Origin: Lentisphaerota bacterium
GTDB lineage: Bacteria; Verrucomicrobiota; Kiritimatiellia; CAIQIC01; Lenti-01
DNA length: 48,382 nt
NCBI GenBank assembly: GCA_012511885.1
Contig: JAAZFE010000003.1
Span: 1-48,382 of the forward strand
Reading direction: 5' to 3'
In this document: piece by piece, positions 1 to 8,252 of the stretch
How the letters are laid out: each line of letters starts with the position of its first letter
How positions within the stretch are numbered: position 1 is the stretch's first letter
The notes under the pieces: model-generated
What the model saw: the letters and a program-made list of their open reading frames with translations, nothing else
The model's database searches: none
What the model was told of the DNA's origin: nothing
Program-made: the position numbers and the translations under genes

Positions 1-372
1 CGGGAAGCCTGCCCTGGCAAGGGCTGACATCCCCGCGAGTTTGTAGTCCCGCCTTCAGGCGGCATGTCCCGATCGTTCCGCCTGAAGGCGGGACTACGAA
101 CCGGTCATTCCGGAGGCGGGGCAACGCTTTGATTCATTCGGCAACCAAACAGGGCGATAGCCGCCAACGGAAGCGGCAGCCAGCGGAGGAAAACAACTTA
201 CAGAATCCGCCATGTCCCTTTCGATGTCGCGCCCCCCAAAAAGTGCCAAAGCAATTTCCGCAAAATCCACCAAAACCCCATCGAGGTCAGGAAGTCTGAA
301 ATTGCAGCCGGGGTCGGCGACCCCGGTTTGTTCAGCACCATTATCCGGCATGCCGGATGAATCATGGCCGGA
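1..372. other. Intergenic stretch with one inverted repeat
   Basis: Between the window edge and the stop of the first gene I see no convincing coding region. Short open frames exist on both strands, but they lack family resemblance and good starts. The only structure is the inverted repeat at 40-100. Confidence 0.5.
40..100. repeat. Inverted repeat (REP-like hairpin)
   Basis: The left arm at 44-62 reads TAGTCCCGCCTTCAGGCGG and its exact reverse complement lies at 78-96, with a 15-base loop. Pairing extends to 40/100 with one mismatch (G-T capable). The core is a perfect 19-bp match. No T-run follows, so it looks more like a dispersed REP-type palindrome than a terminator. Only one copy is seen in this window. 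Confidence 0.75.
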
Positions 373-1425
373 TTAATCATCTGCCTGGCGCAGGGCATAG
401 CGTCCCGGGGCGGTTTTGCGCACATCGGGATCGCTGTCGAGCATGACGCGGAGGGTTCCGCTGCCCCGGCCACATTCCGGCTGGACCAGCCGGTTGAATG
501 TAGCAGTCAGTTGGCGCAGGGAGACCTCGTCGCCGCCGCCGGCCATGATGTCCCGCAGACAGGCGGGGCCGTGGAGGGGGAGAAGGCCGGCGCGGTCGCC
601 GAGCGTCACCAGACTGTCGGGCAGATAGCGGGCCAACACACGCAGAGCTTCCACGATGTTCTTCCTGCCCCCCATGCCGGGCGGCAGGGGCAGCTCGCGG
701 GCCAGATCGTGGAGGCTGACCAGGGTGACGGATGCTTCCAAATGGCGGCGCAGGGCTGAGACCAGGGCATCGAGTTCCTCGTGGGAGCAGAGGCAGAAGT
801 AATGTTCGGCAACCGTGATCCGCCCGGGCATGAGATCGTTGAGCAGGAGCCAGACGCCGGCCGGCGCGAGGTCGCCCCACATGGCGCTGTCTTTGGTCAG
901 GACAAGCTGAGCGGCCTCGACAACGCCGCCGAACTTCTTGAGGGTTTTTTCGGCGGCGCGATAGAAGGGCTCGGCGGCCTGCAGCGGGATGGTCTGGCGC
1001 AGGCTGTGGAGGGTTTGGTTGAGCAGTTGGCGGATGCGTTCGCCGGAGAGGTCCAGTTGCCGTCCGGTGCCGCGCAGGGTGGAGCGGTAGAGCACGAGAC
1101 CGGTGGCGTGGCTGGTGAGCCGGTAGTGGGCGCGGAGCAACTCGACCGGGCGGGGGGGGAGGAAGAGGTTCAGCCATTCGCCGAAATGGAGGCGGGGGGG
1201 GCGGCCGGTCTCGAGGCCCCGGCACCAGGCCGCGACGCGCTGGGCCAGGGCGAGATGTTCGTCATCGAGCGTGCCGGGGGGGAGGGTATCCAGGCGTTCA
1301 AGATCGCCGAGGCGCTCGAAGCCGTTTCGCTTCAGGGTTGCCACCATGCGTTTCGGCAAGCCGCCGACCTCCAAGGGCGCTCGCGTGCAGCTTGGCTGGG
1401 CCGGGCTGACTGGGCGGGGGCTCAC
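373..1425 (-). CDS. DNA-binding-like protein with RpoA-CTD-like HhH and sigma-4-like helix-turn-helix
   Basis: This 350-residue protein has no signal peptide or membrane segment. Residues ~21-46 (GGLPKRMVATLKRNGFERLG) resemble the helix-hairpin-helix of the RNA polymerase alpha C-terminal domain. Residues ~113-144, including SGERIRQLLNQTLHSLR, resemble sigma-70 region 4. The C-terminal end (DVRKTAPGRYALR) resembles the end of a HARE-HTH winged helix. All three are recognised by eye, so a role in transcription is inference. The start is GTG, overlapping the fumC stop as GTGA, so the two genes are probably translationally coupled. No exact family is recognised. Confidence 0.55.
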   Translation of the reverse strand: MSPRPVSPAQPSCTRAPLEVGGLPKRMVATLKRNGFERLGDLERLDTLPPGTLDDEHLALAQRVAAWCRGLETGRPPRLHFGEWLNLFLPPRPVELLRAHYRLTSHATGLVLYRSTLRGTGRQLDLSGERIRQLLNQTLHSLRQTIPLQAAEPFYRAAEKTLKKFGGVVEAAQLVLTKDSAMWGDLAPAGVWLLLNDLMPGRITVAEHYFCLCSHEELDALVSALRRHLEASVTLVSLHDLARELPLPPGMGGRKNIVEALRVLARYLPDSLVTLGDRAGLLPLHGPACLRDIMAGGGDEVSLRQLTATFNRLVQPECGRGSGTLRVMLDSDPDVRKTAPGRYALRQADD

Positions 1426-2816
1426 AGATTGGGGCGGGTCGAGGAGGCGAGCAGCTCATCATATTCGGTGGCGGTCAACAGGCCGCGGGCCAAAACCAGT
1501 TCGCGAAGGGTTTGGCCGGTCGCGAGAGCCTCTTTGGCCAGCTCGGCAGCCCGGTCGTAGCCCAGACGCCGGTTGAGCAGCGTGGCCAGACCGGCGCTGC
1601 GTTCGAGATTTTGGCGGCAGACGGTCTGGTTGGCCTCGATGCCGGCGACGCACCGTTCGGCCAGGAGCTTCGCCGCGGCGGCGAGCAATTGGGCGGCTTC
1701 GAGCGTATTGGCGGCAATGAGCGGCATGTGGGTGTTGAGTTCGAGCTGGCCCGCTCCGCAGGCCAGGGCCACGGCGTAGTCGAGTCCCTGCACCTGGATG
1801 CAAACCATGTTGACCGCTTCGGCCACGGACGGATTGACCTTGCCGGGCATGATGCTGGAGCCGGGTTCGACGGCCGGCAGGCGGATTTCGGCCAGACCGG
1901 TGTTGGGGCCGGAGCTGAGCAAGCGCAGATTGTTGGTGATTTGCTGGATATCGAGCGCGCAAGAGCGGAAAGCCGCCGACACATGGGCAAAATCGGTCAT
2001 GAACTGGGTGGCCGCGATGCCGTCGGGGGCGGTTCGGAACGAACCGTCTGTTTCGCGGTTGAGAGCGGCGATGATGCTGTCGCGGAATTGGGGCGGGGTG
2101 TTGATGCCGGTGCCGACCGCGTTGCCGCCCGCGCCCAGCTCCAGCAGGCAGTCGGCGGCTTGGAGCACGCGCCGGATATCGGCTTGGATGGCTTGCGCCC
2201 AGGCGGCAAATTCCTGCCCCAGGGTGATGGGGACGGCATCCTGCAAGTGGGTACGCGCGGCCTTCATGATGCCGGCGAACTCGGCGGCTTTGGCCGCAAT
2301 CGCCTGCTCGAGGGAGGTCAGCCCGGCCACCAACTTTTGAGTCTGATTCCACAGGGCGATTTTGGCGCCGGAGGGGAAGCAGTTGTTGGTGGATTGGCCC
2401 ATATTGACATCGTCGTTGGGATGCACGGGGGCTTTGTCGCCGCGCCGACCGCCCAGGGCTTCATTGGCCAGGCCGGCCAGCACCTCGTTGAGATTCATGT
2501 GCGAGGACGTGCCCGAGCCGGCTTGATAGGTGTCAATGAGAAACTGGTCGTTGTGCGCGCCGGTGAGGACCGCGCGGCAGGCGTTGACGATGGCATCGGC
2601 TTTGTCTTCGGCCAGCAGACCCAGTTGGGCGTTGGCCTGGGCGCAGGCCAGTTTGAGGCGGGCCATGCCGTGGATGATCTCGATGGGCAGGGGAACGCCG
2701 GAGAGCCGGAAGGTTTCCAGCGAGCGCGAGGTGTGCGCGCCGTAGAGGGCCTCGAGGGGAACTTCGCGCGGGCCCAGCGAGTCATGGTCGGTTCGGGTGC
2801 GGCCAGAGGTAGTCAT
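1422..2816 (-). CDS. fumC: Class II fumarate hydratase
   Basis: This soluble enzyme interconverts fumarate and L-malate in the TCA cycle or its reductive branch. The frame stays open upstream to 3377, but family homology begins at MTTSGRTRTDHDSLG, so the ATG at 2816 is chosen, giving 464 residues, the normal class II size. Visible motifs are an N-terminal DSLGPREVPLEALYGAHTSR block, the GSGTSSHMNLNEV substrate-binding segment and the superfamily signature GSSIMPGKVNP. The gene is divergent from the greA-like gene and ends in a 3-base overlap with the downstream DNA-binding-like gene. No strong Shine-Dalgarno is visible before this start. Aspartase is the main alternative within the superfamily but is less likely. 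Confidence 0.93.
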   Translation of the reverse strand: MTTSGRTRTDHDSLGPREVPLEALYGAHTSRSLETFRLSGVPLPIEIIHGMARLKLACAQANAQLGLLAEDKADAIVNACRAVLTGAHNDQFLIDTYQAGSGTSSHMNLNEVLAGLANEALGGRRGDKAPVHPNDDVNMGQSTNNCFPSGAKIALWNQTQKLVAGLTSLEQAIAAKAAEFAGIMKAARTHLQDAVPITLGQEFAAWAQAIQADIRRVLQAADCLLELGAGGNAVGTGINTPPQFRDSIIAALNRETDGSFRTAPDGIAATQFMTDFAHVSAAFRSCALDIQQITNNLRLLSSGPNTGLAEIRLPAVEPGSSIMPGKVNPSVAEAVNMVCIQVQGLDYAVALACGAGQLELNTHMPLIAANTLEAAQLLAAAAKLLAERCVAGIEANQTVCRQNLERSAGLATLLNRRLGYDRAAELAKEALATGQTLRELVLARGLLTATEYDELLASSTRPNL

Positions 2817-2934
2817 GATGAAGTTGAGAATAACCTTGGGCGGCGGTTCTGACAAGCGCGCTGAGCCACGCATGAAACTTGATTTCGACGAGCTGATCTG
2901 ATTCCCTGCGTCATTCGTTTGGGAAAGAGGGTTC

Positions 2935-5094
2935 ATGAGTTCTGCCGTCATACAACAGGAATTGGAAAACCGGGTGCTGGCCCTGCTCGAGCCGGGCGGG
3001 GGGGGGGCGCAGGCTTGGCTGGAAGTGCTCGACCAGGCTCGCGAAGCGGGCCTGCCCGAGGCCTTCAAGGATTGGCTGGACATGGCCCATGAGGCTCTGG
3101 GGCAGGCGGAGGATGTGGACGGGGCGATCCATCTGCTGGCCTGGCGCGCGGTGCATATGCCGCCGGAAATGATGACCGGCAAGGAATGGCTGCGGTTGGC
3201 GGAATCGGTGGCGGGGGCCGATGCCACGTTGCGCACGCTGGTGCAGGAGGCGGGGTTTGGCCAGCCGCTGGCCGCGCGGGAGTGCGTCCGCCGGCTGCGG
3301 TTGCTGCGTTCGCTCAAGCCGGGCACGATTTGCCTGACGCGCGCCTGGGGACTGGGTGTCGTGCGCGACATGGACATCCTCTACAAGAAGGTGATTATTG
3401 ATTTTCGCGGCCGCCCCGGTCATGGCCTGGCCATGAAGGTTGCGGCGGAGACGCTGGAGCTGCTGAAGGATGACCACCTTCTGGCGCGGTGGTACCGCGA
3501 GCGCGAGGTCATTCGCCAGATGGTGCAGGACGCGCCGACCGATGTGGCCCGGCTGGCCCTGGCGAGCCTGGGGCCGATGTCGCCCGCGATATTGCAGGAA
3601 CGTCTGATCCATTACGGCCTGGTGGATGCCGCCGACTGGAAACGGTTTTGGGAGGCCGCGCGCAAGGGGCTCAAAGCCGATCCAACCGTGGCTTTTCCCG
3701 CCAAGCGCACGGAACCGATTCATTTGCTGGACCGGCCCATGGGTTACGACGATGCCTGGTTCGACCGGTTGGGGGCGGAACGTGATGTGGCAACCATTTT
3801 GGGGCTGGTTCGCGAATGGATTGAGAACCCGGCAAAACCGGATCCGGTTGCTCCGGCATGGCGGGCCGTGCTGGCGAATCGTTTGGCTTTTGTCATTCAG
3901 GCGAGCGGGCAGCAGCAACCGGGCCAACGGTTGCTGGCAGCTCTTCTGGCCCATCGGCTCGGACTGACGGCCGACGAATGCAATTGGCCGGCCGCCGCGG
4001 ATGATTTTTTGGATTCCGCCGCGCTGTTGCCGCTTCTGAACGACCTGAAGGCCCAGGAACGGCGCGCGGCGTTGGAATTTCTCTGGAGTCGCAACGGGGA
4101 AGCCGTGAAAGCCGGCCTTCTGGAGCATCTGACCGCTTTTACTTTCCCAGTGTTACAGGATGCGCTGGCCTGGTTGCTGCAGCAGGACGCCGGGCGGGCC
4201 TGCGGGGAGATTTTCGCCGAGGCTTGCCGAATGCTGACCATCCGTCAGGACATGCTGCTTTGGGTGATGCGCAATCCGGAGACGGCGGCGGCTTGGGGGC
4301 TGCCTCCGCTGACGGTTTTGGCGCCTCGCATCGTGGATGAACTGGAACAGGATTACACCCACGAGGATCTCAAAACCCAAAAGCTGTTGCGCAAGCAATT
4401 TCTTGAGCCCGACATGCTGCAAACCATCTTGGGGGGTATGTCGCCGGGACAGCAAAGCGACTATTTCCGCCGTTTGGGGCAGTCCGCGGCCTGGAGCGGG
4501 CTGGACCGGCGCGCGATGCAGGCCCGGGTCCTCAAGCTGTTCCCGCATTTGCAAAGCGTGATCGGCGACGAGGACGTGACCCAAGCCCGGGTGGTTCAGG
4601 GTGGGTTGACCTCTCAGCGGAGCTATCGCGAATTGCAGGAAAAATTGCACAAGCTGGTTCATGAAGAAATCCCGGCCAACTCGAAGGAAATCGCGGTGGC
4701 GCGCAGCTATGGCGATTTGAGCGAAAACTTCGAATACAAGGCTGCCAAAGACATGCAGCGGGTGCTGATGGCCCGTCAGGCGGAACTGGAAGAGCTGGCG
4801 GCCCGGGTGCGGCCCACGGATTTCGCGGATACGCCGGTGGATGTGGCCGGGATCGGCACGACGGTCGAGCTGGCCTATCTGGACGGTCGCACCGAGCAGT
4901 ATCACATTTTGGGCGAGCTGGACCAGTTCCCCGAGCGGCGGATCATGTCCTCGAGCGCCCGGCTGGCCAAGGCCTTGCTGGGCAAGGGCCCCGGCGACAC
5001 CGCCATGGTGCCGGGGGATGAAGGAGGGGAGGCGGAGTGCCGCATCGTGAATGTGATGCCGTTGCCGGCGGATATTGTCGAATGGGCGCGCTGA
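2935..5094 (+). CDS. greA: GreA-family transcription elongation factor with long N-terminal extension
   Basis: Residues ~560-719 form a complete GreA/GreB module: an antiparallel coiled coil with the acidic tip motif YGDLSEN, then the FKBP-like C-terminal domain. GreA rescues backtracked RNA polymerase by stimulating transcript cleavage. The first ~550 residues are a helical, Trp- and Leu-rich region with no known catalytic motif that I recognise. Ordinary GreA is ~158 residues. The long form is known from Chlamydiae and some relatives, which supports PVC membership. The start is ATG at 2935, following a run of GGGAAAGAGGG about 5 bases upstream. The GtrA-like gene starts 1 base after the stop, so the two are co-transcribed. 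Confidence 0.9.
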   Translation: MSSAVIQQELENRVLALLEPGGGGAQAWLEVLDQAREAGLPEAFKDWLDMAHEALGQAEDVDGAIHLLAWRAVHMPPEMMTGKEWLRLAESVAGADATLRTLVQEAGFGQPLAARECVRRLRLLRSLKPGTICLTRAWGLGVVRDMDILYKKVIIDFRGRPGHGLAMKVAAETLELLKDDHLLARWYREREVIRQMVQDAPTDVARLALASLGPMSPAILQERLIHYGLVDAADWKRFWEAARKGLKADPTVAFPAKRTEPIHLLDRPMGYDDAWFDRLGAERDVATILGLVREWIENPAKPDPVAPAWRAVLANRLAFVIQASGQQQPGQRLLAALLAHRLGLTADECNWPAAADDFLDSAALLPLLNDLKAQERRAALEFLWSRNGEAVKAGLLEHLTAFTFPVLQDALAWLLQQDAGRACGEIFAEACRMLTIRQDMLLWVMRNPETAAAWGLPPLTVLAPRIVDELEQDYTHEDLKTQKLLRKQFLEPDMLQTILGGMSPGQQSDYFRRLGQSAAWSGLDRRAMQARVLKLFPHLQSVIGDEDVTQARVVQGGLTSQRSYRELQEKLHKLVHEEIPANSKEIAVARSYGDLSENFEYKAAKDMQRVLMARQAELEELAARVRPTDFADTPVDVAGIGTTVELAYLDGRTEQYHILGELDQFPERRIMSSSARLAKALLGKGPGDTAMVPGDEGGEAECRIVNVMPLPADIVEWAR

Positions 5095-5095
5095 G

Positions 5096-5608
5096 ATGAG
5101 CTGGCAGCGGAATTTGAACCGGTATTTGTCGCACGAGGCCACGCCGCTGGTGCAGTTTATCAAGTACAGCGTCGCGGGGGGCATTGCGACGGCCGTGCAT
5201 ATTGTGGCGTTCTTTTTGGCGGGATTTTTCCTGTTTCCCTGCGTGACGGCCGAAGACCCGCTCATGAAGCTGCTCGCCGCGCTGTTCGGCGTGTCGGCGC
5301 CGGTGGTCGAAGAGGTGCTGCGCGCCCGCTACGCGATCTATGCCAACACGATGGCTTTTATCGTTTCGAACGTGGTGTGCTACATCATCAACCGGCTATT
5401 TGTGTTCCGGCCGGGCCGCCATCATGTCATCGTTGAATTCCTGCTCTTTTTGGCGGTTTCGGCCATCAGCATGGTGGTGGGGGCCAGCCTGATGGGGGTA
5501 TTGATCAAGCAATTCGGTCTGCAGACCACCTATGCTTTTGGAGCGAACATTTTCAGCTCCCTCGCGATCAATTACATCCTGCGAAAATTCCTGGTGTTCA
5601 AGGGCTGA
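5096..5608 (+). CDS. GtrA-family membrane protein
   Basis: This ~170-residue integral membrane protein has four predicted membrane segments, beginning with the block FIKYSVAGGIATAVHIVAFF. That block and the closing NYILRKFLVFKG are typical of the GtrA family. Members are thought to move polyprenyl-phosphate-linked sugars, or act with glycosyltransferases, in cell-envelope polysaccharide assembly. The substrate here is unknown. An in-frame TTG at 5075 would overlap greA, but the ATG at 5096 sits one base after the greA stop and gives a normal N terminus, so it is preferred. Confidence 0.85.
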   Translation: MSWQRNLNRYLSHEATPLVQFIKYSVAGGIATAVHIVAFFLAGFFLFPCVTAEDPLMKLLAALFGVSAPVVEEVLRARYAIYANTMAFIVSNVVCYIINRLFVFRPGRHHVIVEFLLFLAVSAISMVVGASLMGVLIKQFGLQTTYAFGANIFSSLAINYILRKFLVFKG

Positions 5609-5678
5609 TACTCCATTCCATTCTCTTCACGGGTGAATTGGATTGTCAGGGGATGGGGAAGGGCGTAGGGTGGCGGGC

Positions 5679-6599
5679 ATGCAACGGGTGAGCGTGGCCA
5701 CGGGGTTGGATTACCGTCAGCGAGTGTGCCGGGCGATGGATTTTATCCACGCTCATCTGCACCGCGAGCTGTCTCTGGAGGAAATCGCCCGGGCGGCCAG
5801 TTTTTCCGCGTTTCATTTTCACCGGATATTTTCCGCAGTGACGGGGGAGACCGTATTCGGATTCGTGAGGCGGCTGCGCCTGGAGCGGGCGGCCAATCAG
5901 TTGTTGGGGCGTCCGCAAAGCGACATCACGAGCATTGCGCTGGACAACGGGTTTTCCAGTTCACAAAACTTCGCCAAGGCCTTCCGGGCGCATTTCGGCT
6001 GCTCGCCGTCGGCGTTTCGACGCCGCAAGGACGGAAACAAAATGAGCAAGGAGCGACAAGCCGATTCGCTGCGTTTGATGCAGGATGCGGGGCAGGTGGA
6101 GAGGACTTCACCGCAACCCGAAAGGAAATGGACGATGCAGAAACGAGAAGTGAAGAACATGCCGTTGTGGCATGTGGCGTATATGCGGCGGTTGGGGCCG
6201 TATGGCAAGGCGACCTGCGAGGCCGCGTTCCGCGAGTTGATGCGTTGGGCGGGGCCGCGGCAGTTGCTGGGCCAGGGGCCGATGCTGGGCATCTATTGGG
6301 ACAATCCCGAGGTGACCGCGCCGGCCAACTGCCGGGTGGATGCCTGTCTGGTTGTGCCAGAGGGAACCCGGGTGGAGCCGCCGGTGGCACTCCAGGATGT
6401 GCCGGGCGGGCCGCATCTGGTGTGTGAATTCAACCTGCCACCGACCGACTTTACGGCCGCATGGACGGATGCCTTCCAATATCTGGTTCAACAAGGGTAT
6501 GAATGCGCGGAGCGGCCCTGCTATGAATTGTATTACGACGATTGTTCCGGCGCGACGTGCCGGTTCGATATTTGTATCCCGCTCCTCCCGCCTGAATAA
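5679..6599 (+). CDS. AraC-type regulator with GyrI-like effector domain
   Basis: The N-terminal ~110 residues form a double helix-turn-helix AraC/XylS DNA-binding domain (SLEEIARAASFSAFHFHRIF, then DITSIALDNGFSSSQNFAKAF). After a polar linker, residues ~150-306 form a GyrI-like/SOUL-type ligand pocket domain, starting VKNMPLWHVAYMRRLGPY. Proteins with this order, such as Rob and SoxS-like regulators, usually sense small hydrophobic or cationic compounds and activate efflux or stress genes. The target here is unknown. The ATG at 5679 is preferred, but a TTG at 5643 is possible. The stop codon lies inside the left end of a dispersed repeat (6591 on). Confidence 0.88.
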   Translation: MQRVSVATGLDYRQRVCRAMDFIHAHLHRELSLEEIARAASFSAFHFHRIFSAVTGETVFGFVRRLRLERAANQLLGRPQSDITSIALDNGFSSSQNFAKAFRAHFGCSPSAFRRRKDGNKMSKERQADSLRLMQDAGQVERTSPQPERKWTMQKREVKNMPLWHVAYMRRLGPYGKATCEAAFRELMRWAGPRQLLGQGPMLGIYWDNPEVTAPANCRVDACLVVPEGTRVEPPVALQDVPGGPHLVCEFNLPPTDFTAAWTDAFQYLVQQGYECAERPCYELYYDDCSGATCRFDICIPLLPPE

Positions 6600-6622
6600 T
6601 TCATCAACATGGATGAAAAACT
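6591..6622 (+). repeat. Left-end fragment of dispersed MITE-like element
   Basis: The sequence CCTGAATAATTCATCAACAT and the following GGATGAAAA are identical to the left end of the element at 35303-35515 and nearly identical to that at 32244-32459. Only this terminal ~30 bases is present, and the AT-rich tandem region follows. The fragment supplies the TAA stop of the AraC-type gene. Confidence 0.75.
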
Positions 6623-6675
6623 CATCGCTCATTGCGGAAAATCATCAAAAAGTGGCTGAAAATTTGGAAAAACAA

Positions 6676-7040
6676 GGTAAAATTGGTCCAAAACCGCCTA
6701 AAAACGGACAAAAACAGAGATATTAATGCCAAAAGTTCTGATTTGTCTCTATTTATGAGGTTTCAGTCATAAATTTTTCACACACCAACTATTTTCGATA
6801 AAAACTTTGAAAAATGATCGGTTTGGCTATTCCCACATATAATTATATGTGGAAAAACTGATATGATCTGATTTGCTTGGTATATGTGGGGAAATAGTTT
6901 GGGAGAAATGGATAAAAAGATAAAAAGTAAGTTGGGCACAAAATTGGGACTAAGATAGCCAAGGAGATAAATTATTTGCAATTTTCTTGAAAAATGATCC
7001 AAGTAACGCTAAATATTGCTAAAATTTAAAAAAAAATAAA
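6676..7040. repeat. AT-rich tandem repeat, unit 1
   Basis: Unit 1 begins at GGTAAAAT followed by an ACCGCCTAAAAACGG block. It contains the 20-bp palindrome at 6833-6852, a second TATATGTGGG half-site about 40 bases later, and a block GGGACTAAGATAGCCAAGGA. The same order recurs in unit 2 at an offset of 363-365 bases with scattered substitutions and small indels. Confidence 0.85.
6833..6852. repeat. Perfect 20-bp palindrome (unit 1)
   Basis: CCACATATAATTATATGTGG is its own reverse complement. It is followed by a further TATATGTGGG half-site near 6882-6891. Perfect conservation within a drifting repeat suggests a bound site or a hairpin under selection, but no binder is identified. Confidence 0.8.
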
Positions 7041-7392
7041 GGTAAAATAGCCTAAAACCGCCTAAAAACGGGCAAACACAAGGATATTTATGCCAAAATC
7101 TTCGATTTAGCTATTTATGTGATTATATTCTAAAATTCTTTATTGACCAACTATTATCGACAAAAAATATTGAAAAATGATCGGTTTGGCTATTCCCACA
7201 TATAATTATATGTGGAAAAACTGATATGATCTAATTTGCTTGGTATATGTGGGAAAATAGTTTGGGAGACATGGATTAAAAGATAAAATAGTCCGTTGGG
7301 TACAAAATTGGGACTAAGATAGCCAAGGATAGAAAATATTTGTAATTTCTTTGAAAAATGCTCTGAATAACGCAAGATATTGCTAAAAATTG
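7041..7392. repeat. AT-rich tandem repeat, unit 2
   Basis: This is a diverged second copy of the 6676-7040 unit. The best conserved stretch runs from TGATCGGTTTGGCTATTCCC through the palindrome at 7196-7215 to the TTTGCTTGGTATATGTGGG block. The ends are less conserved. The copies are close enough to be a duplication but old enough to have drifted. Confidence 0.85.
7196..7215. repeat. Perfect 20-bp palindrome (unit 2)
   Basis: This palindrome is identical to the one at 6833-6852 and lies exactly 363 bases downstream of it. The spaced TATATGTGGG half-site is also repeated here. Confidence 0.8.
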
Positions 7393-7485
7393 ATGTTTTT
7401 CACGAATTTTTGGGTGAAAAACGTCGAAAATTGGGTTCTTCGCAAAATTTTATAGTTTCTTCACCAAAACCACCGCCCGCCTCCA

Positions 7486-7531
7486 CTCCGCTCCGACGAG
7501 TTTTGGGTGAGCCCATTCTCGCGGAGCGGAG
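7486..7531. terminator. Strong GC stem-loop downstream of the exporter gene
   Basis: CTCCGCTCCGACGAG at 7486-7500 pairs with CTCGCGGAGCGGAG at 7518-7531, with one bulged A and a 17-base loop. It lies ~190 bases downstream of the minus-strand exporter gene. No clear T-run is adjacent, so a terminator role is uncertain and it could be a REP-type hairpin. Confidence 0.4.
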
Positions 7532-7717
7532 GGCGGGGCAAGCCAAATGAGCGTGCTATGCAAGGGTTTTCTAAGAATTGATCCCGGTTGAGAATCTTTG
7601 AGGCGTGAACAGCAAAGGTTCTCATGGCTGGAAGGCTCAAACTCAAGGTTTCCATAAAATTCTACGAAGAGCCGAAAATTGGCTGAAAAAGCCGATTTTT
7701 GCGTGATTTGGAGAGAA

Positions 7718-8038
7718 TCAGGCGGGGGTGGTGAGTTTGAGTCCGATGATGCCGGCGATGATGAGGAGTGCGCTGAGGAGTCGGGCGGGGGTGGCGGGTT
7801 CGCCGAAGAGGAGGATGCCGAGGATGACGGTGCCGACGGCGCCGATGCCGACCCAAACGACGTAGGCGCTGCCGACGGGCAGGGTTTTGAGGGCGACGCC
7901 AAGAAGCCAGAGTCCAACGGCCATGGAGACGACGGTCCAGACGGTGGGCCACAGGCGGGTGAAGCCATCGGTGTATTTGAGGCCGATGGCCCAGCCGGTT
8001 TCGAAAAGTCCCGCAATTGCCAAGATGATCCAAGCCAT
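7718..8038 (-). CDS. gdx: SMR-family guanidinium/quaternary ammonium exporter (Gdx/SugE type)
   Basis: This 106-residue inner-membrane protein has four membrane helices and works as an antiparallel dimeric proton antiporter. The start block [20 protein letters not shown] contains the essential membrane Glu (E13). The pattern [20 protein letters not shown] matches SugE/Gdx more than EmrE. Gdx proteins export guanidinium. The ATG at 8038 is preceded by GGAG seven bases upstream and fits the family start better than the TTG four codons earlier. I looked for a guanidine riboswitch upstream and saw no convincing ACGR-loop hairpin pair. Confidence 0.9.
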   Translation of the reverse strand: MAWIILAIAGLFETGWAIGLKYTDGFTRLWPTVWTVVSMAVGLWLLGVALKTLPVGSAYVVWVGIGAVGTVILGILLFGEPATPARLLSALLIIAGIIGLKLTTPA

Positions 8039-8252
8039 GATGTTCTCCAAGAGCGCGTTCCCGTGAATCGGGAAAGCGGAATAGGCTTGCCACAGGCGGC
8101 GGGGTTTGGCTAGTCTATTGATGGTTGTTTTGCCGGGCAGGGCCCGAAAACGTCCGTTTTCTTTTCGTTATGGTGATTGAATTGACACGCGATGGGTGTA
8201 TGAAAAATCTGGTTCGCGCCGGGCAGACCGGCGGTGAGGTGTTCGCGCAGCG

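Larger units (their letters stand above)
6600..7717. other. AT-rich non-coding region of about 1.1 kb
   Basis: The composition is strikingly AT-rich compared with the GC-rich genes on both sides. It contains the repeat fragment at 6591-6622, the ~363-bp tandem duplication (6676-7392) and the stem-loop at 7486-7531. Two short minus-strand frames (6778-7002 and 7190-7375) translate to similar peptides only because they lie in equivalent places of the two repeat units. I do not call them genes. Confidence 0.6.

Noticed and set aside
1512-2852. Long open frame on the plus strand across fumC
   Set aside because: It is antisense to a clear class II fumarase and is a by-product of high GC codon use; no family match is visible.
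2817-3377. N-terminal extension of fumC frame
   Set aside because: The frame is open, but the segment has low-complexity composition, overlaps the divergent greA start and has no fumarase homology.
6778-7375. Two short related AT-rich peptides on the minus strand
   Set aside because: Their similarity follows from the tandem DNA repeat, they differ in reading length, and no ribosome sites are seen.
8039-8200. Guanidine riboswitch upstream of the Gdx/SugE gene
   Set aside because: Searched by eye for paired ACGR-loop hairpins or the long guanidine-I fold and found neither.
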